From assembly GCA_029962745.1 (NCBI GenBank), contig CM057158.1:3259558-3323557 (forward strand): DNA of 64,000 bases. The letters are read 5' to 3'. Origin of the DNA: Echinometra lucunter (lineage: Eukaryota; Echinodermata; Echinoidea; Camarodonta; Echinometridae). Every line of letters starts with the position of its first letter. Position 1 is the stretch's first letter. A program made the translations under genes and the position numbers. Shown in pieces: positions 11,746 through 22,999 of the stretch. Under the pieces are notes generated by a model. The model was not told the origin of the DNA. It searched no databases and saw only the letters and a program-made list of their open reading frames with translations.

Positions 11746-14700
11746 TTAGTACACAGTCTGTTTGGTGTCATGATGATGATGATGATAAATGAGTTTGATC
11801 AGTAAGGTGTTTGTACAGTCCAAGAAGATTCAAGACAAGGAGGATGTGGTCACAAGAAAATGGTTAAACCACATATTTCATGAATTTTTAGAGAGGTCCA
11901 TATAAGTTTTGCGCCACAAACATTTTTTTTTTAAATACAGCAGAATTTTTGCAAAAGAGCAAATTTCTTGACTTGAATATTGTCATTAATGATTCCAAAA
12001 ATGTTACAGTTATACAATACTGATTAAGAAATAAATGAATTTTACTTATCCCCTCCCTTTAGCAGTGCTATGCAAAGGCCATATTTTTTTGACATTTCAA
12101 AAAATAAATAGTTGTTTAAAAGGAAAGACGAAGAGGGGAGGTGCATCAGTATTGATCCAAGAGCAGAGCAGTCCATATACTCAAATGAATAAAAGAGTAA
12201 CAATACACACTGATTACAAAACTATTCAAATCATGTCTTATACTTTAAAAATATTAAATGTGAATTTCAAATGACAAAATAATGAATACAATGTGTAAAG
12301 TGCAAATAACCTGATGAAGTAATCATTCATAACTTTATCAATCAAAAGGAAATTCCAAAGGATTTGCAGAAGTGACAACATAAAAAGAATATCACCTCAA
12401 CCAAACTTAAAAACGAAAAGTATCATGAATCATGCACTAAACAAATTCAATACCTATTACCTCATGTATCATTCAGTTACAAAATGCATCCTACAAAACA
12501 GAAACTCGGCAAGCTTTGGTAGTAAGACTAACCACAGCAATAAACCACTCCAAATCAACTCCAAGTCCCTTTGTCTTCAGGGATCCTAAGCTTTCCAGAG
12601 GTCATTCGCGTGCCAGCAAGCTCCCCCCTTTGAAGAAAAAACCCACAACAAAGAAACTCTCCCCTGCTTAGTGGTTCAGGCAGCTTCCTTACTCCCCCAT
12701 ACAACACTGGTCCGAATGGCTAACCGCACAAACCTTGGGTACACTTGCAGAGAAAATCGCGAGTAGAAATTAATATCAACCCGATTACTGCTTGGTGAAA
12801 TCCTCCCTTTTGAAACTTTGAATGTCACAACTAGAAACGTTTATGCCTGCTTTGACTAATTTTCACAGCCAGTTTCGTAAATATTTTAAATGAATACATA
12901 ATTCTAGGAAAAACTCAAATTGACTGATGTTCATATCTGACGGAAAGAGAGAGTAGTAGTCATCTTTGTGTTCTGTTCTTACAGAGAGAAAAAAAGAGTA
13001 ACTAAATAATCAAATCTCTATTTCTATGTATTCAATCGTGAAATTTATTTTTGGGAATGAGCTGATAAAATAAAATATCAATTTACAGTAAAACAAAAGT
13101 TTGATACAAAAATTTATAACTCCTAGAAAATTATGCCTCATAAATCATAATTTCTATCCCTTATCATGTAAAATCTGAAGAATGGTGTTTTCTTCACTAT
13201 ATCTTCCCATCATTCGATATATATTTATCTTTAATATCATTTAAATCAAAGACTGTTAAGCATATAATATTTTGGCAATATGAATTCTGAAAAACAAACA
13301 GGTGTGTATAAATCCTGCCACTTGCAGTGTTTTACAAACCATTCAAACCATCGTTAAACTTTAAAGGAAATGGTTGTTTACTGTTATAAATCATTTGACA
13401 GTTCTTTTATTTTTGAGCAGCTAATTTTTCAAGTACTGTAAAGATAAAAATCCAACCTATTTCATAATCCCTTCAAATATGGATTAGATTTCATGCTGAT
13501 GTAAAGAGAATTAAAAGCTTCACATCGACAATTTTGATTAACATCCTATTAAAATCGCAATCTAAAATTATACAATCTCCATCCCACCCACTACTGATCT
13601 TAAAAATAAATGCTCAAATTTGGACAGTATTTTGAGAACAAAATGACATTCTCATCGGGAATAATTATGTGTATGTATCTTTGGATAAAGACATAATGTA
13701 AACATCATCATAAAATTTTATCTCAATTGCTCCCATCAATGTTTGAGTCCCTCCCCCTCAAATACTTCTCTTTCTTTAATTTTCTTCAAGAAAACTACTC
13801 TTGAAGCTGTCATGCAAACATACCATTTCAACAGACAGCTGTTATTCTATTAAAACGAGACTGGAAAGAGGAACAGATCCATCTAAATATTTACACCAAA
13901 ATAGGGCATAAATCTGTCAACTGAGATGAAAAATAACCTCTTCTTCAAGATACAAATATATTCAATAACAAACATTTGCACAGCCCTTACATGCAGTTGC
14001 ACTACGTGCGATATGAACTCTGCCTCCATTTATAGCGTGTTTAGTTACACGGCTCGACGCGCTTATACATTCCTAACTACTTTTCTATCAAAGCGTCCGA
14101 TAATAATAATCCATTTGTTTTTCACTTGGCCAGCATGATTTACAGCAAGCTGCTGAGGAGTTCTCTAACTCCTTTGTCTTTTAATAAACTTGACATCATG
14201 GAGAGAGAGAATTTATGAGAAGATTCACCTCACCAAAGGAGGGTATTGCATCAATAAAATAGCCACACTTGAGACTTCAACTCTCTCTAGATACTGGTAC
14301 AGTATTGTGATGTCATATATGCTTGTAGATGGATTTGTATAGCCCATGATGATGCCAAAATATTACAGGCAATTTGACCCAGGACAAGACCTTTAAAATC
14401 ATCTGAATTAATTATCAGCAAAAATCAGCAACACGCAAGACCAGAGAGATACGGTGTGTATATGTAAATTTTCATGATAAACAATATCACAGGTAAATAA
14501 ACATCTGTTATTCTCTTCATCATGTTATCAAATCACTTTACACTGCTTGAGGGGTTTTCAGGTATTATCAAATTTCCATTAAAAAGCTTATGAGATATAT
14601 ACTTATTTACTTTCAACCAGTAAGAATACTGAATGAAACAACGAAAAGCAGTGTTCTAGAATTCCAAACTTTTGAAGTTGTCAAATTTTCAAGATCTAAT

Positions 14701-14920
14701 GAAAACTTAACAGATTTGTTGTCACATTTGATACGTTACTTTATTCACCAGTAACTATCTAAATACTAATAATTTTCCAAACAGAAAAGCTCTTAGGGAA
14801 ATAAATTTTGAGAATTACATTACAAGGCATTTCGTTTGCAAATTACAACTTGGAAAATAATCATTTCTTTATACCTCTGCATTCTTTTCCTTTTTATCTC
14901 CCTCCTTATTTATTTCTTCT
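11746..14920. other. AT-rich non-coding stretch
   Basis: No splice-bounded open frame or RNA gene seen. A GAT(GAT)n microsatellite of a few units lies near 11771. A mildly G+C-richer patch at 12540-12760 has no open exon. Confidence 0.5.
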
Positions 14921-14924
14921 TTAT

Positions 14925-15035
14925 CAGTCTCTCTCTCTCTCTGTCTGTTGTTTCACTTTCTCTCTCTTCCTTTTTCTGATTCTTTCTTTCCTTTCCTCCT
15001 CCTGTCTGTTTGTCTCTCTCTCTCTTTCTTGTAAT
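14925..15035. repeat. (CT)n pyrimidine tract
   Basis: TCTCTCTC and TTCTTTCC blocks; the plus frame here is a Ser/Leu/Phe repeat shadow. Confidence 0.8.
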
Positions 15036-16697
15036 CAGACTGATTTAATTTTTCTCATTTTCGACAAATTCAATTCATTAACCCCGTTCTAATGCAGGTC
15101 ATATCTTTGTATCCTTCTTCCCCTTTGAAATATCCATTACCTAATATCAAATTCAATCATAAAAAATGTCTTCACGTCAAAATTGATGTATTGTATTGGC
15201 ATTTCACCCTACAACAGATGATTTATTATTCATAGAATTTGTCTCGGAGTGACTTTGCAGATGGCAAACTACATAAGGCAAAGATAACAAGGGCCCTTTC
15301 TCAAAATTATTTTTTTGAGGAGAATTAAAGTCTTGGAAATTTTTGTTTTGTTTTGATATGTCTGTTTCCGATTATAACCAGCAGGAGAATCAATCAGTTT
15401 TATTATTATATTAAAACTTCTGGTGAATTCAAATCAATAGAAAGCAAGGGAAAACAGGAATATATCGCATTTAAAAAAAGTGATCGCTATGCTAAAAAAA
15501 ATCAAGATTACCAGACTTTTAGGAATAATCTTGAAATTTGCAATTCACAAACTTTATTCCAGAGTGAAAAGAGAAACATGAAGAATACTATAAATATATG
15601 CACATCAACATATGTTGTACTGACTCAAATTAGAGTAAAAATAAGGGAAAACATTATTCAAAATGTTTAGGAAATATGCAAAAAAATAATAACATCTCTA
15701 TGAGAGAATGTGGTATAACTGTTCACTACTTCAAGATCATGTCTGAATACAATTCTAGTTTGGGTTGGTGCCTGTATGGACCTCCACTTTCATCCAGCTG
15801 AGTTCCATATAAAAGTACTCATGCAACACTATTTACCATACCGGCAATTGTACCTTCTTGTATCTCTTATTATAATAGAAGCTATCCTATTATACAATCC
15901 TTAATGTCACAAAGATATACTCTCTCTCCAAAAATAACCTCATTTTGGCTGAATACTGGTTGCTTAAACCAAATGAGCATTGTGTGTGTGTACTCCACCA
16001 TAAAGGATTATGACAGTGTATTTATACATACCTTATCACAGTTACAGATTGTATATACATAAATCAAACAAATCATCCCCATAGGCTTGTAATATTTCAG
16101 AGCAGAAGCTCCCACTGAAATTTTAATTCCCTGCCAGAGGTCCCTTCTCTCCTTGTATGATTTATGGTTTTTACAGTAATCTAATAGCAGAATATCATAA
16201 AGATATATTACTTTATCTTTCCCTCTTTCTGTCTCCTAAAAATTCTTTCTCTTTTATGAGGTAGGGGAGCATCTCATTTACTATGACATTACTTTCATCC
16301 ACATTTTTCAAAATCAAAACTGACATTAATAATGCATAAAACAAAAAGCGGAGCTATAAAAATCACAAAATATAGGATATAGTTAAAAATGTCTGACAAA
16401 AATATATTATATATCTTATCATTCCTCCACCCAAATTCCCCCCCCCCCCACCCTATCAACTCCGTGCAAACCATCGGATATTATTTTTGTTCAACAAGCA
16501 CTTATAATAGTATTTACAATCACCTTCCTCAGGCTAGTATTAAATGGGAAAATGCTCTCTTTATTTTTATCCAACCTTACATTTTTAGGCTATCTTCCCC
16601 ATAATATTAATTTTAATGAAAAAAAAAATTTCAATGATTATTAATGGAAAAAATGAGCCTTTACCAAATAAATCAGTGTGAAGATTTTCTGGTGATT
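15036..16697. other. AT-rich non-coding stretch
   Basis: Nothing recognisable apart from a C10 run at about 16440. The 105-codon frame at 15353-15670 is lysine/asparagine/isoleucine-rich with no splice sites and is judged chance. Confidence 0.5.
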
Positions 16698-16719
16698 GGG
16701 GGGGGGGGGGGGGGGGGGG
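16698..16719 (+). repeat. Uninterrupted G22 homopolymer
   Basis: Twenty-two consecutive G residues, long enough to form a G-quadruplex on the plus strand. Length in the assembly may be unreliable. Confidence 0.9.
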
Positions 16720-17257
16720 AGTTATCTTAACAGAGTCAAAAGGATGACATTCACCATACCCGATAGCAACTGTAAATAGTACTATTAAATACACCGTATA
16801 TCTGTTTTCCTCTTCGATCTAATAAAAGATGGCCAAACAAACCATGTGGAAATAAATATTCAACAGTACAAATTATTCAATGAATGAAGCATAAAACATG
16901 ATATTGCAGAAATATTATCTACAAAGGAATAGAATGAAGCAAATTTTACTCGTAATAAAATCCCCCTGCCTCGAGAAAAATCAATCTAAGCTATGAACGA
17001 AAATAACGGGATGGAAATCACAATGTGATGATCTCGCAAATTTTGCTAGTTTTGCTCCAGCGAAAGCTCTTGCTGACATTTTCAGATGTTATTTGAATCA
17101 GTGATTATGATTATACCCTTAAGTCACACCGACAAGTTCATCGGTCCAAACTGCTTGCTGGAAAACAGTGTAAATAATGAAGAGAAAGATGTCATAATTT
17201 TGCAAGAATAGACCCCAAATCTCCTGGGGTGAATTATGATCCTATTTTTTTTCTCAC

Positions 17258-17349
17258 TATCCTCCTCTCCCTCTCCTTCCCTCTCTCTCTTTCTCTATCT
17301 CTCATATTCTCATAGCACTGAGGGTTTTTTTTTTTTGGGGGGGGGGGTA
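17258..17349. repeat. CT tract followed by T10-G10
   Basis: A pyrimidine tract at 17258-17305 is followed by adjacent T and G homopolymers at about 17327-17347. Confidence 0.85.
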
Positions 17350-17676
17350 GGGTTGAAAACACCATGAAGAGCTCACTCTGTCGTAGCTAGTTAGCTGAAT
17401 AATGGCTTGCCCTAATTTCGACAGTGTTACTCCGTTAGCTAATCCGCGACATGGTTCCAGCACAATAAAATGGATTTCAGCAGCAACTCGGACTCCTTTT
17501 GTGACGTTTTTCTTTATTCGTTGTCATGGTGATATAGTTAGATTGCATCCCTAGGGGTATGGCAAGTAAAAAAGGAGAGAGTGGATCTTTCTCTCTTTCT
17601 CCATCTCCATATACATCTTCCTTTCTCTCTCTATCTCTCTCTTTTTCTCTCTCTCACTCCCTTCTTGTTTCAATAG

Positions 17677-17715
17677 ATCCCTGCTTCCATTATTGTTCCT
17701 GCCCTGCGGGAGAAG
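17677..17715 (+). other. Candidate 39-bp micro-exon
   Basis: A long pyrimidine tract ends in TTGTTTCAATAG|, and the segment ends AGAAG|GTAAACCC. In phase 0 it reads IPASIIVPALREK, and phase 0 matches the exit phase of the exon at 10432-10542. The donor is weaker than consensus at +5. CT tracts are common in this DNA and create acceptor-like sites by chance, so this is tentative. Confidence 0.28.
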
Positions 17716-18409
17716 GTAAACCCAATGAAATGGGGAAAATTCATTAGGTGCTTGGAAGGAAAATAACGAGGAAGGGGACTTTTTATGAGGAGAAAGAAGA
17801 GGAAGAGAGGGAAGAGGGGTGAATTTGTGGAAGTGAATTAATCAGCAGGATGGACACACTTGTGTATTTTGTCAACAGTATGGTGACATGGCAAGTATTT
17901 TGAGAAGAAACACCAACATATTGGGCTGAAATTTGTTGGGTGGTTAGAAAAGTTTGTGAATATCATCCATACAAACCTTTCCATTTTCGATCAAAACGCA
18001 TGTTTCTCTTAGGTGGTAAATTTTTATGAATCACATATTGATCTCCACCAAAACATACCTATCCATTAAATTTGCTTCACCTTTGCTATCGAAAGATGAA
18101 GATAAAAGGGAGCATAAATGAAGTCACACGACAACCTTTCCACATTATGTGCAGAATAAAAAAAAGATATTGATGCAGGTGGAGGATGAGTGTGAAAAGG
18201 ACCAAAGTTGAATTCAAACTGACACTATCAGTACAGAAAATGTAGAAAGGAAATGTGAAGAGATTGTTTGCAAACTCTGGGTCTCTTCAAAAGAGAGAAG
18301 ACATTGCATTGCAGCAACAGGTTGAGGGTGAGAAAGAACATTCAATGAGGAGGAATGATCAGTGAGCATTGTAAAAGCTGTGTTCAAGAGTCATCAATCA
18401 ATAATTTGT

Positions 18410-18900
18410 TACGATAACCGTCGACTCCTCGTCACCTTTCTCGGCAACGATCCCCCAACAACGTGTCTCCTCACCGTCAGAAGACCCTCGTCATTCACGG
18501 CACGGTAATTGGCACCATTAACCCAGCGGGCACAATGAACCCAACGTTGCTGCTCTCTCCAACGACAAGTTTGTTCACCCAAATGCCCCCGAAATCCACA
18601 AGACAAGGGAGATAAAGAGTACGAAAACCGAGCCGTTCAAACACGAATCGTCACAAGTATTACGGTCGTCAGGATCATTGTTTCTTGCCGTCCTGGAAGG
18701 GATCGAGCCCGAGAGAACCTCAGATGGGGAATTGACGGAGAGAGACACGTTGAAGAGGAGGAGGAGGAGGCAGAGGAGGGAAAGAGAGAGAGAGAGGACA
18801 TTTACGCGGTCGACAGAGATCGTCTATCGCCTCGGAGCGACACTCTGCGCCTGGCAACGCCGATGAAACCCAACCCTCTAATAATAGCCTGCCCCATCTG
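18410..18900. promoter_or_regulatory. CpG-rich block, possible promoter or untranslated exon
   Basis: Much richer in CpG than its surroundings (GATAACCGTCGACTCCTCGTCACC, split by later CGATCC, TCGGAGCGACAC and CGTCCTGG patches), plus a GAGGAGGAGGAGG and GA run at 18755-18805. Open frames exist on both strands simultaneously, and none has matching splice sites. A promoter-proximal or regulatory role is inference from composition only. Confidence 0.3.
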
Positions 18901-19539
18901 TCAGCTTCGATTGCCTGAATTACTATTCCATTTTTATTGACCAATTTTTATGTACTTTTCCTCTGACACATCGCTATTATGCTCCTTTATGTCCAAAGCA
19001 CTCCACTTCCGACCTGAGAAAATGCCCTTGGAATTAATCCATGCATAAATTGAGATAATGAGAACTTGTCATGTATAGCAAATTTGATTTGATGATTTCT
19101 ATCAATAAATTCTCTGCTTATTACATGTGCTGTCCATTATAAAAATCTTGTTTACTTGAAATACATATACAAGACTATAGTGAGAAATGTTGTGACTCTT
19201 CATAATATTTTTTTTTCTAAAAATACAGGTCTGTATGAATGGGAGTTTCCAATCCCGTAAGACAAAATGGGATACAAGTGAAAAAAGGACAAGTGTCTGA
19301 AACATTAGCTCCAACAAATGCAATGCCTTTTACGAAATGATAACTGATACATTTGCAATGAGTTGATAGCCTAAAAACATAAAGGAGGGGGAGGGGAGTG
19401 GGCAAAATTGGACATGCCTCACATTACACGCCCATTTAAAAAGGAATATTTTATTGACATAAAAATGAATATTTAAGAGTATGCTGACAATCGAAATTTT
19501 TCTATCATTATAGATATACACACACATCAATGTATGTAG

Positions 19540-19870
19540 GTCTGAAGAAGGGGAAAGAAAGCACAGAACAAGGAGAAAAGGATCAAGAGATGAAAAGGAT
19601 GAATAAGAAAATGAGAGGGGCCAGGGTTAGGGTTAGAGAAAGGGGGAGGGGAAGATGTTCAACAAGAAAGGAGGAAAGAGAGGAAGAGAGAGAGGAAACT
19701 GAGTAAAGTGATAAAGGAATGGGAAGAGAAAAGGGAAAATATGTTTTATGAAAAGAGGAAGATGTGTATGAAAGACAGAGTAATAAGAGAGAGAAAAGGA
19801 TAATTAAAGGAAACAAAGAGAGAGAAAGAGAGGAGAGAGGGAATGGAAGAGGATGAGAATGGGTCTTCAT
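19540..19870. repeat. Polypurine GA-rich tract
   Basis: About 330 bp of mostly A/G. It contains two TTAGGG-like units at about 19624-19637, too few to be a telomeric tract. The minus-strand Leu/Ser frame is a repeat shadow. Confidence 0.85.
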
Positions 19871-19969
19871 CCCAAAGAGTGAAAGAGCCTTTTATTTGCA
19901 AGCAAAGAGGCACGTGGATCTTCCTTTGTCATGCAGATCACATCTATCCAGCTTGAATAGGTTCTATAG

Positions 19970-20270
19970 CAGGTGTCTCGTACGTCCTCACAGCTTCCTT
20001 TCTCTCACTCTCTATCTTTGTTGTTCTCTTGTGCTCTTCTTTTTCTCATTTCTATCATTCATAGGCTTCTCGGTTCTCAATATTTATCTCTCATACAGTT
20101 TTCAATCTTTATTCAACTATGGTTCTCCCATTCTTTCCTTTGTTTTTTGTTTTAAATTAAGTTGAACTCATACTCTCCATCTCTTTCTCTGTCTTTCCTT
20201 TTCCTCTTATCACACAGTATCTTTCCTTTTGCTTTTGCCATCTCTCTTTCTCTCTCTCTCTCATACTTTT
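19970..20270. repeat. Pyrimidine-rich CT tract
   Basis: CT/TTC-rich sequence with a clean CT run at about 20240-20262. No gene visible. Confidence 0.75.
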
Positions 20271-20702
20271 TCTGTTTTCTAAGTTAACCCATAGAGGTAC
20301 AGTGTCACCTTTAGGAGACGCTTTTGCAGTATCTGTTGGTCCAGAATGTTGGGCAATACATATCATACGAGCAGAAAGGGAAAAATGCACTGACAAATTT
20401 GAGCCCATTCCCATTGCTGTATGGTGTGGCAGTTTAAGTGTAACTAATCATTAAACTCTTTAAATTGGCAATGCAGTGATTAATGTATAATCACTATTTC
20501 TGTGTTCAAATTGGCAATTTCTTATTCAATTTTACAATTATATTTCATTTTGGTTTATGTTATATCCATATTTATTTTTTCAAGCTATGTAAACGTGGAA
20601 AAAAATAATTTGCATTGCCAATTTGAGGATTGAAGATGATTAATTTACACCTCAAGAAAGCTCTGTACTGCTATGGGTTAAATGTGCAGACATCTCTTAC
20701 AC

Positions 20703-20707
20703 CCTCC

Positions 20708-20756
<49 letters not shown>

Positions 20757-20770
20757 CCTCTCTCCCTTTC
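20703..20770. repeat. C13-14 run followed by (TC)~19
   Basis: A C homopolymer directly abuts a long dinucleotide run, then CCCCTCTCTCCC. Such composites are unstable in length. Confidence 0.9.
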
Positions 20771-21060
20771 CCCTATCATTTCATATTCCTCCCTGGCTCT
20801 TTTCAGTGCATACTTGTAATTGTCTCTCACACTATCTTTCTCTTTATCTCAAACACCATTCCACTCATCCTCTTCTTCTTCAAACCGTTCTATTATCATT
20901 CAAGTACCTGTATGTCAGTAGTTTCTTCAATCTTCAGTGCCACCTGTTCAAAATTTATTTGTCTTTCTCCCTCCACCATATTTGCATAAATCTCCATTTA
21001 TTTTTATATTGTAACTAATTCTGTATGTATACAGAAAACTTTCATCGGTTGGGGGTAATC

Positions 21061-21159
21061 ATACAATTGTAGTTAAAGCTTCCACCAACCTTAAATTTTG
21101 TAGGCAAGCTTTCGGTCTACAAAACTTAAGGTTGGTAAAAGCTTAAACTACAATTGTAT
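21061..21159. repeat. Near-perfect hairpin with 43-bp arms
   Basis: The arm at 21061-21103 (starting ATACAATTGTAGTTAAAGCT) is repeated as its complement at 21117-21159, with about four mismatches and a 13-nt loop centred on AAGCTTTC. It could be a foldback MITE or a hairpin RNA source. No coding content. Confidence 0.8.
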
Positions 21160-21169
21160 AATTCTGTAT

Positions 21170-22910
21170 AATAATCACTATTTTTCCCCAAAAAGCCAAT
21201 TCTACCCAAAACGGTGTGATGATCACATCTACATAAAATAATGTTAATGACAACTGATATATTTTATAACATATAAACAACTAATATGGATACTGGTATT
21301 CTTCCCTTTTATAGGCATTATCTCTGAACTACTTATCATTCTTCATTTATTTTCCCCTTTCTTTGTTAGTCAAGAAAATAAAAACCACAGCTGATTTCAC
21401 ACGATCCCATGCCTTCAAGAACTATACCTTTTTGAAAAAGATAGACAATTTGGAGGCAAATTTATATATTACGTATTATCAGTGTGCTGTAGTTTACTAT
21501 GGACAGTGTACTAAATGCTAGCTATTGCTATTATCACTATTAATGTTCAACCCAAAAGAACTTTCCCACTTAATATTTACAATCAGAGATAATCCTGAGA
21601 CAGCAAGGGTGACCCCCCCTCATACATTTATTATTAATACATACACATATTTAAGTGGAATCTTTACACAATCGGCTTTCCCTTAATCAAGTATACCCTG
21701 GACCTACAGGGCTAAAACATCAGATTTGGGTTTTTAAAAAAAAAAATGAAATTTTCTTTAAGGTATGGGATTTGCAAATCCCAAATGCAAATAAGATTTG
21801 ATAGTGTATACTCCATCTTCGACCCCAACTGGGTTACAAATTCTCCTCAATTATTAACACAGTTGTTTCACGCTGTGCATAAACCTTCAAGCAGGCAACC
21901 ATCTTGGAAGGCTATCCTCTGTATTCTTTGCATCTCTTCTTTTTTTTTCTGTCTCTCTCTCTTTCTCTTTATTTCAGTCCTCCTCTTGTGTTTTGATTTG
22001 TAGGGTATTCATTACAATTTCAATTTTCATGAAGGGGACTGCTGGCAGTCTTACACCAGCCAACAAAAAGGAAAAAAGAAAAAAAATTGAAAACAGCAAG
22101 AACAAAAACATAACAAAACCCATGCTATGCAACGTCCAGTAAACCATTTTGTTCATGCATTTTTCATGAGCAACAGAAATGACTTGAATTTAAGCAGGAT
22201 AATGCAATATCAATTTTGAAAGGACAATGACCAAGGGATTTCAGGAAAACTCGGAAGTAGTCTACCCTTCGGCAACGACATGGAGGTTTTATTTAGTAGG
22301 GCCTATTCATCTCAGCTATTGACTTGCATTAACTCCGCTCAGTTTAAGCGGCTTTACTCCCTCTCGTATCATATAAGATATTTCAAGCACGTATTATGGC
22401 TTACTGCACCATTAAATAGATGCACTTAAATCTCAAAATGCTAAAGTATTTCAGATTTTTTCAAGAGGAGAGGGAGAGAACTGAGGAATTATCTTATCAA
22501 AACTCTTCCGATTCTACCCTCAATTTCATTACCATTTTCTGAAGGAATAAAAATCCTTCAGTTTGCTTTTAAGAATAGAGACACTTCTTCTATTTAATGG
22601 ACAAAGCTCTAAATTGAAAAAAAAAGAAGAAATGATAAAAAAGTATCAAATGTGATTTAAAACTATCTTGCACAATCCAATGCTCTTGTGATAGTACAAA
22701 TTTTTGCCCCCATATATGCCAATATCGCTAAGAATTGTATGAATGGTTTCATATCTAATACTGATGCACATATAAAACTCGATGCAATAGTCATTTAACG
22801 TTAATCTTAGTGTTTGCCTGTGGGCCTATTTTGCATTATCATTTTCATTCGTAAAGCCATGAACAAGATTTGGGGTTTTAGATTAACTTGAAGGTGAAGG
22901 TTAGGTAGTG
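21170..22910. other. AT-rich non-coding stretch
   Basis: A CT tract ending in TTTATTTCAG near 21978 resembles an acceptor, but no open frame with a donor follows. The patch at 22250-22380 is slightly G+C-richer without a gene. Confidence 0.45.
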
Positions 22911-22917
22911 GTTAGGG

Positions 22918-22990
22918 GAGGTGCGATAGCTATGTGGTAGAGTGATGGTCTTTTTACAAGGAAGTTTGGCTTTAAAACCAAGTCAATGTG
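22918..22990 (+). mobile_element. Possible tRNA-like SINE head
   Basis: TAGCTATGTGG resembles a pol III A box and GGCTTTAAAACC is a degenerate B box about 40 bp further on, as in decayed tRNA-derived SINEs. Arm pairing is poor, so it is not a functional tRNA. Confidence 0.25.
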
Positions 22991-22999
22991 TTCAATGCC

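Noticed and set aside
19620..19640. TTAGGG telomere-like repeat
   Set aside because: Only two units inside a purine tract; not a telomeric array.
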